Shown piece after piece: positions 15,619 to 23,752 of a DNA stretch of 32,731 bases. The DNA is from Methylococcaceae bacterium (GTDB lineage Bacteria; Pseudomonadota; Gammaproteobacteria; Methylococcales; Methylomonadaceae). The notes beneath the pieces are model-generated. The model searched no databases. It saw nothing but the letters and a program-made list of their open reading frames with translations, and had not been told where the DNA came from. The position numbers and the translations under genes were made by a program. Numbering within the stretch: position 1 is the stretch's first letter; every line of letters starts with the position of its first letter. The stretch is from the NCBI GenBank assembly GCA_030627265.1, contig DAOUSK010000012.1, positions 1 through 32,731 of the forward strand, given 5' to 3'.

Positions 15619-17330
15619 TAGATATAAGCCAGTTTATAAAGGATCAACAGTTGCCTGATAGCTACGCTCAAGTAGCGAAAGAATGGTTTTTCCCTGTTGC
15701 ACAGCAACTTGTTGTGCACCAAAAGCGTGCAAAAGAGCCGCTTATTGTGGGTATTAATGGTGCCCAAGGTTCGGGAAAAAGCACACTAGCTGAGCTACTT
15801 GTTTTTATATTTGAGCAGCACTACCAAATTAAGGCGGTCTCACTTTCCATTGATGATTTTTATTACACGCGTAAGCAGCGTGTCGAATTAGCTGAGCAAG
15901 TACACCCTTTATTATTAACACGCGGAGTTCCAGGAACTCATGATACTTTATTGGCTCAGCAGACATTAGAGAGTCTTATTCAAGGGGAAAATCCAACCAG
16001 TATTCCGCGTTTTAATAAAGCAGAGGATGATCGTCAGCCAAGCAGCGAATGGGATACTGTTGAAGGGCATGTAGATATTATTGTTTTTGAAGGTTGGTGC
16101 TTAGGCGCTGAACCTCAGGATGCCGGTGATTTATTGATACCTGCCAATGAACTCGAGGAAAGCAATGATGCTGAGCTTACCTGGCGAAACTATGTCAATC
16201 AACAATTGCAGACAGACTATCCAGCATTGTTTAACATGATTGACTCATGGATTATGCTTAAAGCGCCTTCTTTTCATTGTGTCTTTAAGTGGCGATTGCA
16301 ACAAGAAAATAAATTGCGGGAATCCATTAAAGATAAAAGTAGAACCATGGATGAAGATGCGATTAAGAAGTTTATTCAGCATTATCAACGTATTACTGAA
16401 AATCTATTGGTAACATTACCGAGTAAAGTGGACTATTTATTTGAGCTGGATGAGCAACGTAATATCACCTATTCATCTCAGCGATTAAGCTTTATAGCCA
16501 GTGAACAAAACGCCATAAAATTATTGATCTTTACGGATATGGATGGCTCTCTACTAGATCACACTAGTTATAGTCATGCAGCAGCAAATTCATTACTTGG
16601 AGAGCTGGAACTCACGCATACCCCTGTTATTCCTGTTACCAGTAAAACTAAATCTGAAGTCTTATTTTTAAGGCGTTCGTTAAATAATCAACACCCTTTT
16701 ATTGTTGAAAATGGTGCCGCTGTCTTTATTCCTGTGGGGTATTTTGAAGAACAGCCTGCTGACACACAAGAGTTAGAAGGGTATTGGGTTAAAGAATTTG
16801 TTAAGCCCCGTGTTCATTGGCAAGAGCTGATTGAGCAGCTAGGAGCAGCTTATTCGCCTCTTTATACTTCATTCAAACAACTAGGTGTATCGGGCATTAT
16901 TGAATCGACAGGCTTAGGTGATCAAGCGGCGGTTAGAGCTTCATTACGCCATTACGGCGAACCCTTACTTTGGAAAGGAACTGAACATCAAAAGCAGATG
17001 TTTACTGCTAAAATTGAAGCGCAAGGTGCACAGGTACTTCAAGGTGGGAGGTTTATCCATATTTCTGGGTGCTGTGATAAAGGGATGGCATTACAGTGGT
17101 TAACTAAGCAGTATCAACAGATGCAAAGTAACACAATAAAAACACTAGCAATAGGCGATAGTCAAAACGATAAGGCGATGCTGGAACAAGCGGATATTGC
17201 CTTGTTAATTCGCTCGCCTGCACACGAATTTCCTAAAATTCATCGTGATGGAATGATATATCAATCCCAGAAGTTTGGGCCAGAAGGATGGGTAGAAGGT
17301 GTTGAACAAATTTTGGACTCACTCAAATAG
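15609..17330 (+). CDS. Glycerate 3-kinase / glucosyl-3-phosphoglycerate phosphatase fusion
   Basis: 573 residues from ATG 15609, in two parts. Residues 1 to about 295 resemble the P-loop D-glycerate 3-kinase family (plant GLYK, yeast Tda10): Walker A GAQGSGKS at 51-58, then SIDDFYYTRKQR, TRGVPGTHD, IPRFNKAEDDR and IVFEGWCLGAEP, with the late KFIQHYQRITE helix. Residues from about 304 are a HAD-IIB phosphatase of the mannosyl/glucosyl-3-phosphoglycerate phosphatase type: DMDGSLLD with nucleophile D310 and D312, PVTSKTKSEV, FIVENGAAVFIP, GRFIHISGCCDKG and AIGDSQND. The predicted roles are making 3-phosphoglycerate from glycerate and removing phosphate from glucosyl-3-phosphoglycerate. The frame is open back to GTG 15537, but the homologous start and the leader overlap favour 15609. 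Eight bases separate it from the synthase gene. Confidence 0.88.
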   Translation: MQIIDISQFIKDQQLPDSYAQVAKEWFFPVAQQLVVHQKRAKEPLIVGINGAQGSGKSTLAELLVFIFEQHYQIKAVSLSIDDFYYTRKQRVELAEQVHPLLLTRGVPGTHDTLLAQQTLESLIQGENPTSIPRFNKAEDDRQPSSEWDTVEGHVDIIVFEGWCLGAEPQDAGDLLIPANELEESNDAELTWRNYVNQQLQTDYPALFNMIDSWIMLKAPSFHCVFKWRLQQENKLRESIKDKSRTMDEDAIKKFIQHYQRITENLLVTLPSKVDYLFELDEQRNITYSSQRLSFIASEQNAIKLLIFTDMDGSLLDHTSYSHAAANSLLGELELTHTPVIPVTSKTKSEVLFLRRSLNNQHPFIVENGAAVFIPVGYFEEQPADTQELEGYWVKEFVKPRVHWQELIEQLGAAYSPLYTSFKQLGVSGIIESTGLGDQAAVRASLRHYGEPLLWKGTEHQKQMFTAKIEAQGAQVLQGGRFIHISGCCDKGMALQWLTKQYQQMQSNTIKTLAIGDSQNDKAMLEQADIALLIRSPAHEFPKIHRDGMIYQSQKFGPEGWVEGVEQILDSLK

Positions 17331-17338
17331 AGGCAAGC

Positions 17339-18562
17339 ATGGCTGATTTTTATCAAAACGGCATTATCACAAACTTACACAATTTAACCAATCGACACCT
17401 AGCTGACTTGGAAAATGATTTAGTAAAATTTAATAAACAGCGACCTTTAGGTCTTTTACTACCGTCATTATTTTCAGAGTTAGAAGGGGATGCTTTACCC
17501 AATATTGTTAAACACTTAAAAACGGTTCCGTATTTATCAGAAATAGTGATAGGTCTAGACAGGGCTGATAAGGATCAATATATCCATGCGCTGAAATTTT
17601 TCTCAGATCTACCTCAGAGACATCGGGTCATTTGGAATGACGGCCCTCGGTTACAGGCATTAAATGCAGAGCTAGCAGAGCTGGGCCTAGCGCCTAAAGA
17701 GTTAGGGAAAGGCTGCAATGTCTGGTATTGCATGGGCTACACCCTAGCTTCAGGGAAGGCAGAATCAATCGCATTACATGATTGCGATATTGTGACCTAT
17801 AACAGTGAGTTATTGGCGCGATTGATTTACCCTGTCGCCAACCCGATGTTTAACTATGAATTTTGTAAAGGCTATTACGCACGTGTCGCTAATGGCAAAC
17901 TAAACGGGCGTGTTAATCGCCTGTTAGTGACCCCTTTAATAAGAGCTTTGCAAATGGTGGTGGGGAAGAATGATTATCTTGAATATATGGATAGTTTTCG
18001 TTATTGCCTAGCGGGTGAGTTCTCTTTTCGACGAGATGTGTTGAATGATATTCGCATACCTAGTGATTGGGGGCTTGAAATCGGCGTACTGTCTGAGATG
18101 CATCGTAATTATTCTAATAATCATTTATGTCAGGTTGATATTGCTGATGCTTATGATCATAAACATCAAGATTTATCGCTTGATGATCAGCAGGCTGGTT
18201 TATCTAAAATGTCGATTGATATTGCTAAAGCATTGTTCCGGAAACTGGCTGCTCAAGGTGAAGTCTTTACCCCAGAAATGTTTAGATCAATTAAAGCGAG
18301 CTATTACCGTACCGCCTTAGACTTTGTAGAGGCCTATCGAAACGATGCCATTATGAATGGCTTGACTGTTGATGTGCATCAAGAAGAAGAGACTGTTGAA
18401 ATGTTTACTAAAAATATCATGGATGCAGGGCAGATTTTTCTAGAAAACCCAATGGAAGTCCCTTTTATTCCTAGCTGGAATAGAGTGCAAAGTGCTATGC
18501 CGGATGTACTAGATAGACTTTATCAAGCGGTAGAAGAAGATAACAAAGAATTTTCATCTTGA
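17339..18562 (+). CDS. gpgS: Glucosyl-3-phosphoglycerate synthase (GT81 type)
   Basis: Transfers glucose from a nucleotide sugar to 3-phosphoglycerate, the committed step to glucosylglycerate. The 407 residues follow the bacterial/archaeal GpgS pattern: [13 protein letters not shown] start, [12 protein letters not shown] (about 39-50), [29 protein letters not shown], and the metal-binding DCD at 148-150 ([10 protein letters not shown]). Next come [17 protein letters not shown] and [10 protein letters not shown], and a helical C-terminus. The Shine-Dalgarno AGAGG overlaps the upstream stop region, eight bases after the fusion gene. The donor (UDP-, GDP- or ADP-glucose) cannot be fixed by eye. 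A mannosyl-transferring relative is possible, but the phosphorylase neighbour argues for glucose. Confidence 0.87.
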   Translation: MADFYQNGIITNLHNLTNRHLADLENDLVKFNKQRPLGLLLPSLFSELEGDALPNIVKHLKTVPYLSEIVIGLDRADKDQYIHALKFFSDLPQRHRVIWNDGPRLQALNAELAELGLAPKELGKGCNVWYCMGYTLASGKAESIALHDCDIVTYNSELLARLIYPVANPMFNYEFCKGYYARVANGKLNGRVNRLLVTPLIRALQMVVGKNDYLEYMDSFRYCLAGEFSFRRDVLNDIRIPSDWGLEIGVLSEMHRNYSNNHLCQVDIADAYDHKHQDLSLDDQQAGLSKMSIDIAKALFRKLAAQGEVFTPEMFRSIKASYYRTALDFVEAYRNDAIMNGLTVDVHQEEETVEMFTKNIMDAGQIFLENPMEVPFIPSWNRVQSAMPDVLDRLYQAVEEDNKEFSS

Positions 18563-18575
18563 AAAGGGCGCCCTT

Positions 18576-20330
18576 ATGAAACCTGATGTAGAGCAATTAG
18601 AACGACTTAAACAAAAAATAATCCACCACCTTCAAAATATTTATGAATCGGAGCCTATTACTTCATCATTTGAAGACTTAACGGATGAGTTACTTGAAAT
18701 TATGCGTTTGGGGAATGATTTTCAAGTGGTTAATGCTCATCAGAACTGTTGGGATGAAACCGATATCACCTTAATTAGCTATGCTGATAGTCTGTTAAAA
18801 AAAGATGAATGGCCTCTTGAATCATTACATGACTTTTTAAATACTTATGTAAAAGAAACCATTAACAGTGTCCATATTTTGCCATTTTTTCCCTTTTGTT
18901 CGGACGATGGTTTTGCTGTTATGGATTATTATCAAGTGAATAAATCGGTTGGTGATTGGAGTCATATTCAAGCAATAGCCAATGATTACCGGGTAATGGC
19001 AGACTTGGTGATTAACCACTGTTCCAGTAGTAGTGAATGGTTTGAGAATTTCAAAAAAGGAGAAGGGAAGGGGCATGACTATTTTTACACGGCCCCCTCC
19101 AATGCGCCCGTTGCGCAAGTTGTCAGACCACGAACCTCACCTTTATTGCGGAAAACTGAAACCAGCAAAGGTACACAGTACGTGTGGTGTACTTTCAGCC
19201 ATGAGCAAATTGATTTAGACTTTCGTAACATCGAGGTTTTGAAAGAATTTGTCAAAATCATTCGGTATTACTTGGATAATGGAGTCAGTATTTTTCGATT
19301 GGATGCAGTCGCTTTTCTATGGAAAAAATTAGGCACAAATTGCATTAATTTGCCCGAAACACATGAAGTTGTTCGGTTGTTACGCGTCTTGATAGAGCAT
19401 GCACAGCCTGATGCGATCATCATTACAGAAACCAATATTCCCAATAAAGAAAATCTGAGTTATTTCGGTAATGCTAATGAAGCGCATAGTATCTACAATT
19501 TTTCACTACCACCTTTGCTTCTAAATACCATGGTTACTGGAAATTGTCGGTATTTAAAACAATGGCTAATGAGTATGCCGCCAGCGCAAAATGGCACCAC
19601 TTTTTTTAATTTTATAGCCTCCCATGATGGCATTGGTTTACGACCAGCAGAAGGCTTGCTGAGTGAGTCAGAAATTGCATCATTAATAAGTACCATGCAA
19701 AGCTTTGGTGGAAAAATATCTTGGCGAGCTGGTGACAATGGCGTTAAAAAACCCTATGAGATTAATATAACTTTATTTGATGCCCTTCAGGGAACGACCG
19801 ATGGGCCAGATAAATGGGGTATTGCTCGTTTTATTTGTGCTCATGCAATCATGCTAGCGCTTGAAGGTATCCCTGCAGTTTATATTCATAGTCTAGTCGC
19901 AACGGGTAATGATGAGGCAAAGTTTGAGCTAACAGAGGAAAATCGCTCAATTAATCGGCATCAATGGGATTATGAAAAATTACAAAGTGAATTAGGCAAT
20001 GAAGCCAGTCGACATAATCAAGTCTTTACCCAGATAAATAAAATAATTAGTCTGCGTAAACAGCAAAAGGCATTTCACCCTAACGCGACACAATTTACTT
20101 TGCATATCACTGAGCAGTTATTTGGTTTTTGGCGACAAAGTCTGGATCGAATGCAAAGTATATTCTGTATTTATAACATTAGTTCTGAAGTTCAACCTTT
20201 ATTGATATCAGATTTAAACCTTATTGTAACTGACAGTTGGTATGATTTGATTAGTGGCCAAGAGTTTGACGAAAACTCTGGAGAGATTGTATTACAGCCT
20301 TATCAAGTGCTTTGGATTAGCAATGTTTAG
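18576..20330 (+). CDS. ggaP: GH13_18 glucosylglycerate phosphorylase
   Basis: Predicted to split glucosylglycerate with phosphate into glucose 1-phosphate and D-glycerate. The 584 residues resemble the sucrose-phosphorylase-like GH13_18 group, and E. coli YcjM in particular. Catalytic residues seen are the nucleophile D243 ([11 protein letters not shown]), the acid/base E285 (ITETNIPN) and the third acid D351 (SHDGIGLRP). [20 protein letters not shown] and [10 protein letters not shown] in the barrel are family hallmarks. It is intracellular, with no signal peptide. Plain sucrose phosphorylase is shorter (about 490) and would not explain the neighbouring synthase and phosphatase. It is the last gene of the operon, 13 bases after gpgS. 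Confidence 0.85.
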   Translation: MKPDVEQLERLKQKIIHHLQNIYESEPITSSFEDLTDELLEIMRLGNDFQVVNAHQNCWDETDITLISYADSLLKKDEWPLESLHDFLNTYVKETINSVHILPFFPFCSDDGFAVMDYYQVNKSVGDWSHIQAIANDYRVMADLVINHCSSSSEWFENFKKGEGKGHDYFYTAPSNAPVAQVVRPRTSPLLRKTETSKGTQYVWCTFSHEQIDLDFRNIEVLKEFVKIIRYYLDNGVSIFRLDAVAFLWKKLGTNCINLPETHEVVRLLRVLIEHAQPDAIIITETNIPNKENLSYFGNANEAHSIYNFSLPPLLLNTMVTGNCRYLKQWLMSMPPAQNGTTFFNFIASHDGIGLRPAEGLLSESEIASLISTMQSFGGKISWRAGDNGVKKPYEINITLFDALQGTTDGPDKWGIARFICAHAIMLALEGIPAVYIHSLVATGNDEAKFELTEENRSINRHQWDYEKLQSELGNEASRHNQVFTQINKIISLRKQQKAFHPNATQFTLHITEQLFGFWRQSLDRMQSIFCIYNISSEVQPLLISDLNLIVTDSWYDLISGQEFDENSGEIVLQPYQVLWISNV

Positions 20331-20338
20331 TGATGATT

Positions 20339-20653
20339 TTTAGTCCGCAGTAGGCGACAGGGTTGTCGCCAATCCGAAGTGAGCTGTAAGCTCGCTCGGG
20401 AGGCAAGAATTTTATCCCGACAGCCGTCAAGTCAATGAGGTAGCTTTAACGAAGCAGATTTTTTGCGTAGTTGAAGCGGACGCAGGACGAACTGGGCTCC
20501 CATAAATCGCTCCGTAGGTGAATGAACAATGGCGATAGGATATCCCGGTGTTTCATGAACTAGGATGGCGCGCCTATCGTCCCACTGCGGGTAGTTGTAG
20601 TCATACAAACAGTAAGTATTGCTACGGGCGAGGTTGTAGATGTTAGGGTTATT
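20339..20653 (-). pseudogene. Possible decayed protein-coding remnant, unrecognised
   Basis: The 395-base stretch between ggaP and the next gene has no intact gene, but the minus strand reads like protein. From 20653 to the stop at 20432 there are 73 codons without a stop, richer in G+C than the neighbours, including YCLYDYNYPQWDDRR and ILVHETPGYPIAIVHSP. There is no ATG or good ribosome site at its head. A second minus frame from 20445 to about 20339 continues with FLPPERAYSSLRIGDNPV, as if a frameshift lay near 20440-20460. I do not recognise the family. A structured non-coding RNA, or chance openness in G+C-rich DNA, is the alternative. Confidence 0.3.
20353..20399 (+). other. Two adjacent stem-loops after the glucosylglycerate operon
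   Basis: GGCGACA (20353-20359) pairs with TGTCGCC (20364-20370) around a four-base loop. Next to it, CCGAAGTGAGC (20374-20384) pairs with GCTCGCTCGG (20390-20399) with one bulge and one G-U pair. They lie 22-70 bases beyond the ggaP stop. Neither is followed by a T run, so an intrinsic terminator is not shown; they could stabilise the mRNA end. They also fall inside the putative decayed gene on the other strand. Confidence 0.4.
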
Positions 20654-20725
20654 TTACTAATATGTTATAGTTTTAAACTTCTAATTTAAGCTGTCAATAT
20701 CTTTATTAAACTAGGAGTGCTATCA

Positions 20726-21046
20726 ATGAAAAATAATAGTTATGTTGCTTTATTTGCAATATTTTTAACAAGTAATTGCTTCGCTGATACAACAACCATA
20801 AATCCAGATGGAAGTACTACTGTTGTCGAAACATCGACTACAGCTGCTCCACCTCCACCTCTCGCAGCTGCACCTGTTGGAACGGCACCAAAAATTATTG
20901 GTCCAAAAGGAGTGACCGGAACCATTCGTCGATCTGATAGACGACAAGACAGGCGTTTAGAAGAGGACTTAAAGGACTTGAATGATGCTGTAGATAGAAA
21001 TCCAAGTACCCAGCGTAACTCTGTTAACAGGGTCAACCGACGCTAA
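20726..21046 (+). CDS. Small exported protein of unknown function
   Basis: 106 residues from ATG 20726, which has the Shine-Dalgarno AGGAG at 20713-20717 (an in-frame GTG at 20717 overlaps that site and is rejected). Residues 1 to about 20 are a signal peptide (MKNNSYVALFAIFLTSNCFA). The mature part is low-complexity: a Thr-rich stretch, then PPPPLAAAPVG, then an Arg/Asp-rich helix (RRSDRRQDRRLEEDLKDL) and an Asn/Arg tail. There is no known domain, and it is likely periplasmic. It is followed by a hairpin at 21075-21098 and then the DUF1254 gene on the same strand. Confidence 0.75.
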   Translation: MKNNSYVALFAIFLTSNCFADTTTINPDGSTTVVETSTTAAPPPPLAAAPVGTAPKIIGPKGVTGTIRRSDRRQDRRLEEDLKDLNDAVDRNPSTQRNSVNRVNRR

Positions 21047-21074
21047 TAGCTTTTAATAGATATTCTGTATTGAA

Positions 21075-21098
21075 GCTGTGTTGCTATGAAAACACAGC
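21075..21098 (+). terminator. Hairpin after the small exported protein gene
   Basis: GCTGTGTT (21075-21082) pairs perfectly with AACACAGC (21091-21098) over an eight-base loop. It is followed by AGTGTTTATTT, only moderately T-rich. It is probably a weak terminator or an attenuator between the small exported protein gene and the DUF1254 gene. Confidence 0.45.
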
Positions 21099-21122
21099 AG
21101 TGTTTATTTAAGAGACGCGGTT

Positions 21123-22745
21123 ATGTATCTGAAAGAAGGAAGGCTCAAATTGAATAAAAAAAGATCGATATTTACACGGCTGAACACTGCCATTATTTTG
21201 TTAGTATCTGGGTTAAATTCCCCCACTTCTCTTGCAGTAGATGAGGTTACGCGAGGATTCAATTATAAAATACCAGAATCCATTATGACACCAAACAAGG
21301 TGGAGACATCAATTGGCACATTAGATTTTTATGATGGCTTGCCGAGCGATGAAACTGCCAAAAAGGTTTTTGATTATCTAGATACAGCTCGAGGTATGCA
21401 GGTATTTTTAAGTGCAATCCCCGCTGCATCAGTAGAGGCAATGTATCGTGGGAATCGTAAAATGGGTGTGGAAGCATCTAATTACGTGCTCATCATGGAT
21501 GACTTGATGGATTCGCCGGCATTATTCCTAACAGGTAATACCGACACGGTTTATGTGTCCGGAATTCTGGATTTGAAAAAAGACGGTCCAACCGTTGTAG
21601 AAATACCAGCTGGTAGTGGACCCGGTACAGTGAATGATGCTTTTTTCCGTTTTGTAACCGATATGGGTGGTGTTGGACCTGATAGAGGTAAAGGTGGGAC
21701 CTACCTAATTCTTCCTCCAGATTACCAAGGTGATCTGAAGTACAAGGAAGGTAGTGAAACCGTAGAAATGGAAATTGGTGGCGTAAAGAAAAAAGTCTTT
21801 GTTTCAAAATCAGCTAGCTATATTAACTGGCTAATTTTGCGTGGTTTTCTGGTCGATGGAAAACCAGATTTTGCTTCAAAAATGTTTCGTGAAGGCTTGA
21901 AAATATACCCACTGTCACAAGCAAACAATCAGCCTGAAATGCACTTTATTAATGGCTCGGGTAAATTTTTCAATACTATTCATGCCAATGATTATCACTT
22001 TTTTCCGGAAATTGATGCGGTAATACAGCGCGAACCCGTAGATCTTTTTGAGCCTGAATTACGTGGCTTAATGGCCAGCATTGGTCTGCAAAAAGGAAAA
22101 AAATTCGCTCCTGATGCACGCATGAAAGAAATTTTGACCGATGCAATGAAGATTGGTAATGCAACAGCACGAGCCTTATATTTTAATACTCGCATGCCCG
22201 ATGCCTTCAAGTGGGAAGGCAGTCGATGGAAAACTGGCTTTGTCGGCGGTGATTACAATTGGCTGATTGATGGGGGTAAAGGTGGCCGTAATCTTGATGC
22301 ACGTACCTATTTCTTCTATATGGCAACGGTAAACACACCGGCAATGGCTGCAAAATTTATCGGTAAAGGCTCGCAATATGCATTTGGCGATAGCGATAAG
22401 GATGGCAATTTTTTGTATGGTGACAAAAACTACAAGCTGAATATTCCTGCTAATGTACCTGCCAAGGATTTTTGGTCTATTGTTGTTTATGATCCACAAA
22501 CGCGCTCTCAGTTACAAACGAGTCAGAGATTTCCAAGTAAAAATAACAAAAAAGGAGGGCTTGTTGAAAATGCTGATGGTTCTGTTGATCTTTATTTTGG
22601 ACTGAAACCACCTAAGGGCAAGGAAGGTAATTGGATAGAAACGGTTCCCGGAAAGGGATGGTTTGTTTTATTGCGCTTATATGGGCCGCTCGATGCGTGG
22701 TTTGATAATCAGTGGAAACCCGGTGAATTTGAGTTAGTGGAATAG
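21123..22745 (+). CDS. Exported DUF1254/DUF1214 protein
   Basis: 540 residues, with DUF1254 in the N-terminal half (AARGMQVFL-like YLDTARGMQVFLSAIPA, then GNTDTVYVSGILDL and VVEIPAG) and DUF1214 at the C-terminus (YKLNIPANVPAKDFWSIVVYD, then NADGSVDLYFG and GWFVLLRLYGP). The function of these domains is not established. A signal peptide is present (NTAIILLVSGLNSPTSLA). ATG 21123 has a weak ribosome site. TTG 21150, nine codons in, follows a much better GAAGGAAGG six bases away and would place the signal peptide closer to the start, so TTG may be the true start. It is preceded on the same strand by another exported protein gene. Confidence 0.88.
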   Translation: MYLKEGRLKLNKKRSIFTRLNTAIILLVSGLNSPTSLAVDEVTRGFNYKIPESIMTPNKVETSIGTLDFYDGLPSDETAKKVFDYLDTARGMQVFLSAIPAASVEAMYRGNRKMGVEASNYVLIMDDLMDSPALFLTGNTDTVYVSGILDLKKDGPTVVEIPAGSGPGTVNDAFFRFVTDMGGVGPDRGKGGTYLILPPDYQGDLKYKEGSETVEMEIGGVKKKVFVSKSASYINWLILRGFLVDGKPDFASKMFREGLKIYPLSQANNQPEMHFINGSGKFFNTIHANDYHFFPEIDAVIQREPVDLFEPELRGLMASIGLQKGKKFAPDARMKEILTDAMKIGNATARALYFNTRMPDAFKWEGSRWKTGFVGGDYNWLIDGGKGGRNLDARTYFFYMATVNTPAMAAKFIGKGSQYAFGDSDKDGNFLYGDKNYKLNIPANVPAKDFWSIVVYDPQTRSQLQTSQRFPSKNNKKGGLVENADGSVDLYFGLKPPKGKEGNWIETVPGKGWFVLLRLYGPLDAWFDNQWKPGEFELVE

Positions 22746-22780
22746 GCTTAGTTAGCGTTTCTCGCGTTCTGGAGTGGAGA

Positions 22781-22799
22781 GTAAGCAATCGCAGCTTAC
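22781..22799 (+). other. Cruciform in the convergent gap after the DUF1254 gene
   Basis: GTAAGC (22781-22786) pairs with GCTTAC (22794-22799) around a seven-base loop. Outside it, GCGTTCTG and CAGAGCGC can also pair with one G-U pair, extending the structure. There is no T run. It sits between convergent genes and may end transcription from one side, but this is weak. Confidence 0.3.
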
Positions 22800-22845
22800 G
22801 AATTCAGAGCGCTTAAATCCCATCACGTGATTGTTTTGTTTCCCG

Positions 22846-22942
22846 AAGGATGGGCAGAGCGTCTCTTTGCGAACCCCATCATTTTTACGTAGAGCTGATG
22901 GGTTTCATTACGTAGCTAAAAAACCGGTGCTACGTTCTACCA
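22846..22942 (-). repeat. Interspersed inverted-repeat element, copy 3 (inverted)
   Basis: Read on the minus strand, this matches copy 1 in order: GGTAGAACGTAGCACCGG, then TTTTTTAGCTACGTAATG, AAACCCATCA, AAAATGATGGGGTTCGCAAA, and an end in GCCCATCCTT. The outer ends are worn compared with copy 1. It sits between the convergent DUF1254 and SafE/TauE-type genes. Confidence 0.8.
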
Positions 22943-22992
22943 ACAGTAAGTATATATTGGGGTTGGAATGAAATGCCGTGTGATGAGCTCTT

Positions 22993-23751
22993 TTACATAT
23001 CATGCCCAAAATGATCCATGCTCATCATGTCCATATTTTGCATATCATGCATCATTTCCTTAAAGCCGCTATCAGAGGCTAAAAATCGGACACCGTTATA
23101 CATGGTGAGTGAGCCCATAAGCATCATAATAATGGCGGCACCTTTTAGCATTAAGCCGCGAGCTCTTGTGCCAAGCTTACCAAAAGCAAAAGTAACCACG
23201 AGCATGGTAGGTAATGTGCCAAGGCCTAGCGCTAACATCATCAAGCCGCCTTCGGCAGGTGAAGGTGCAGAGGTTGCATTAACTGCCATGGCGAAAGTAA
23301 GCGGGCAGGGCATTAAACCATTAAGCATACCACCCATGCTTGCGCCTAATACAGAGCCTCGTTTTGCTGCGGCCATAAAAATTCGGTTAAGAATTTTTGT
23401 CGGCATAAATTTCATTGAAAATTGCCAAGGAGAAATCCCCACAATTCCCATGGCTAGAACAATAACAAAAAAGCCAATACCGACTTGCAAGAAGCCTTGA
23501 ATCCTTCCTATTAAGCCGGTTGAAATTAATGCAGCGCCCATCAATGCAGCGGTGACACCGACGATGGTGTACATGGTAATACGCGCTGCGTGATAACTTA
23601 GATAAGGCCAGGCGCTCTTTTTTTCGGTTTTCATAAAAAACCCCGCAACAAGCGCACCGCACATACCGGCACAATGCCCACTGCCTAAAAAGCCAGTCAT
23701 AAAGGCCAGTGCGTAGACTGTATAGTCTAGGTTAGCTAAAAATTCAGTCAC
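22993..23751 (-). CDS. SafE/TauE-family membrane protein with Met/His-rich tail
   Basis: Polytopic inner-membrane protein of the sulfite exporter TauE/SafE (UreH-like) type, often found beside copper ATPases of cytochrome oxidase assembly. It has about six hydrophobic segments and begins GFLGSGHCAGMCGALVAGF, with the CxxxC motif typical of this subgroup; GMLNGLMPCPLTFAMAV lies mid-protein. The last 20 residues are packed with Met, His and Asp (NMDMMSMDHFGHDM), likely a copper-binding tail on the membrane surface. I chose GTG 23751, two bases beyond the ATPase stop; a TTG at 23784 inside the ATPase gene is the alternative. By context it handles copper, but the substrate is inferred. Confidence 0.85.
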   Translation of the reverse strand: MTEFLANLDYTVYALAFMTGFLGSGHCAGMCGALVAGFFMKTEKKSAWPYLSYHAARITMYTIVGVTAALMGAALISTGLIGRIQGFLQVGIGFFVIVLAMGIVGISPWQFSMKFMPTKILNRIFMAAAKRGSVLGASMGGMLNGLMPCPLTFAMAVNATSAPSPAEGGLMMLALGLGTLPTMLVVTFAFGKLGTRARGLMLKGAAIIMMLMGSLTMYNGVRFLASDSGFKEMMHDMQNMDMMSMDHFGHDM

Positions 23752-23752
23752 A

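Noticed and set aside
20600-22955. Shared AACAGTAAGTAT at about 20607 and 22942
   Set aside because: The match is about a dozen bases with different flanks, too short to call an attachment site or transposon boundary.
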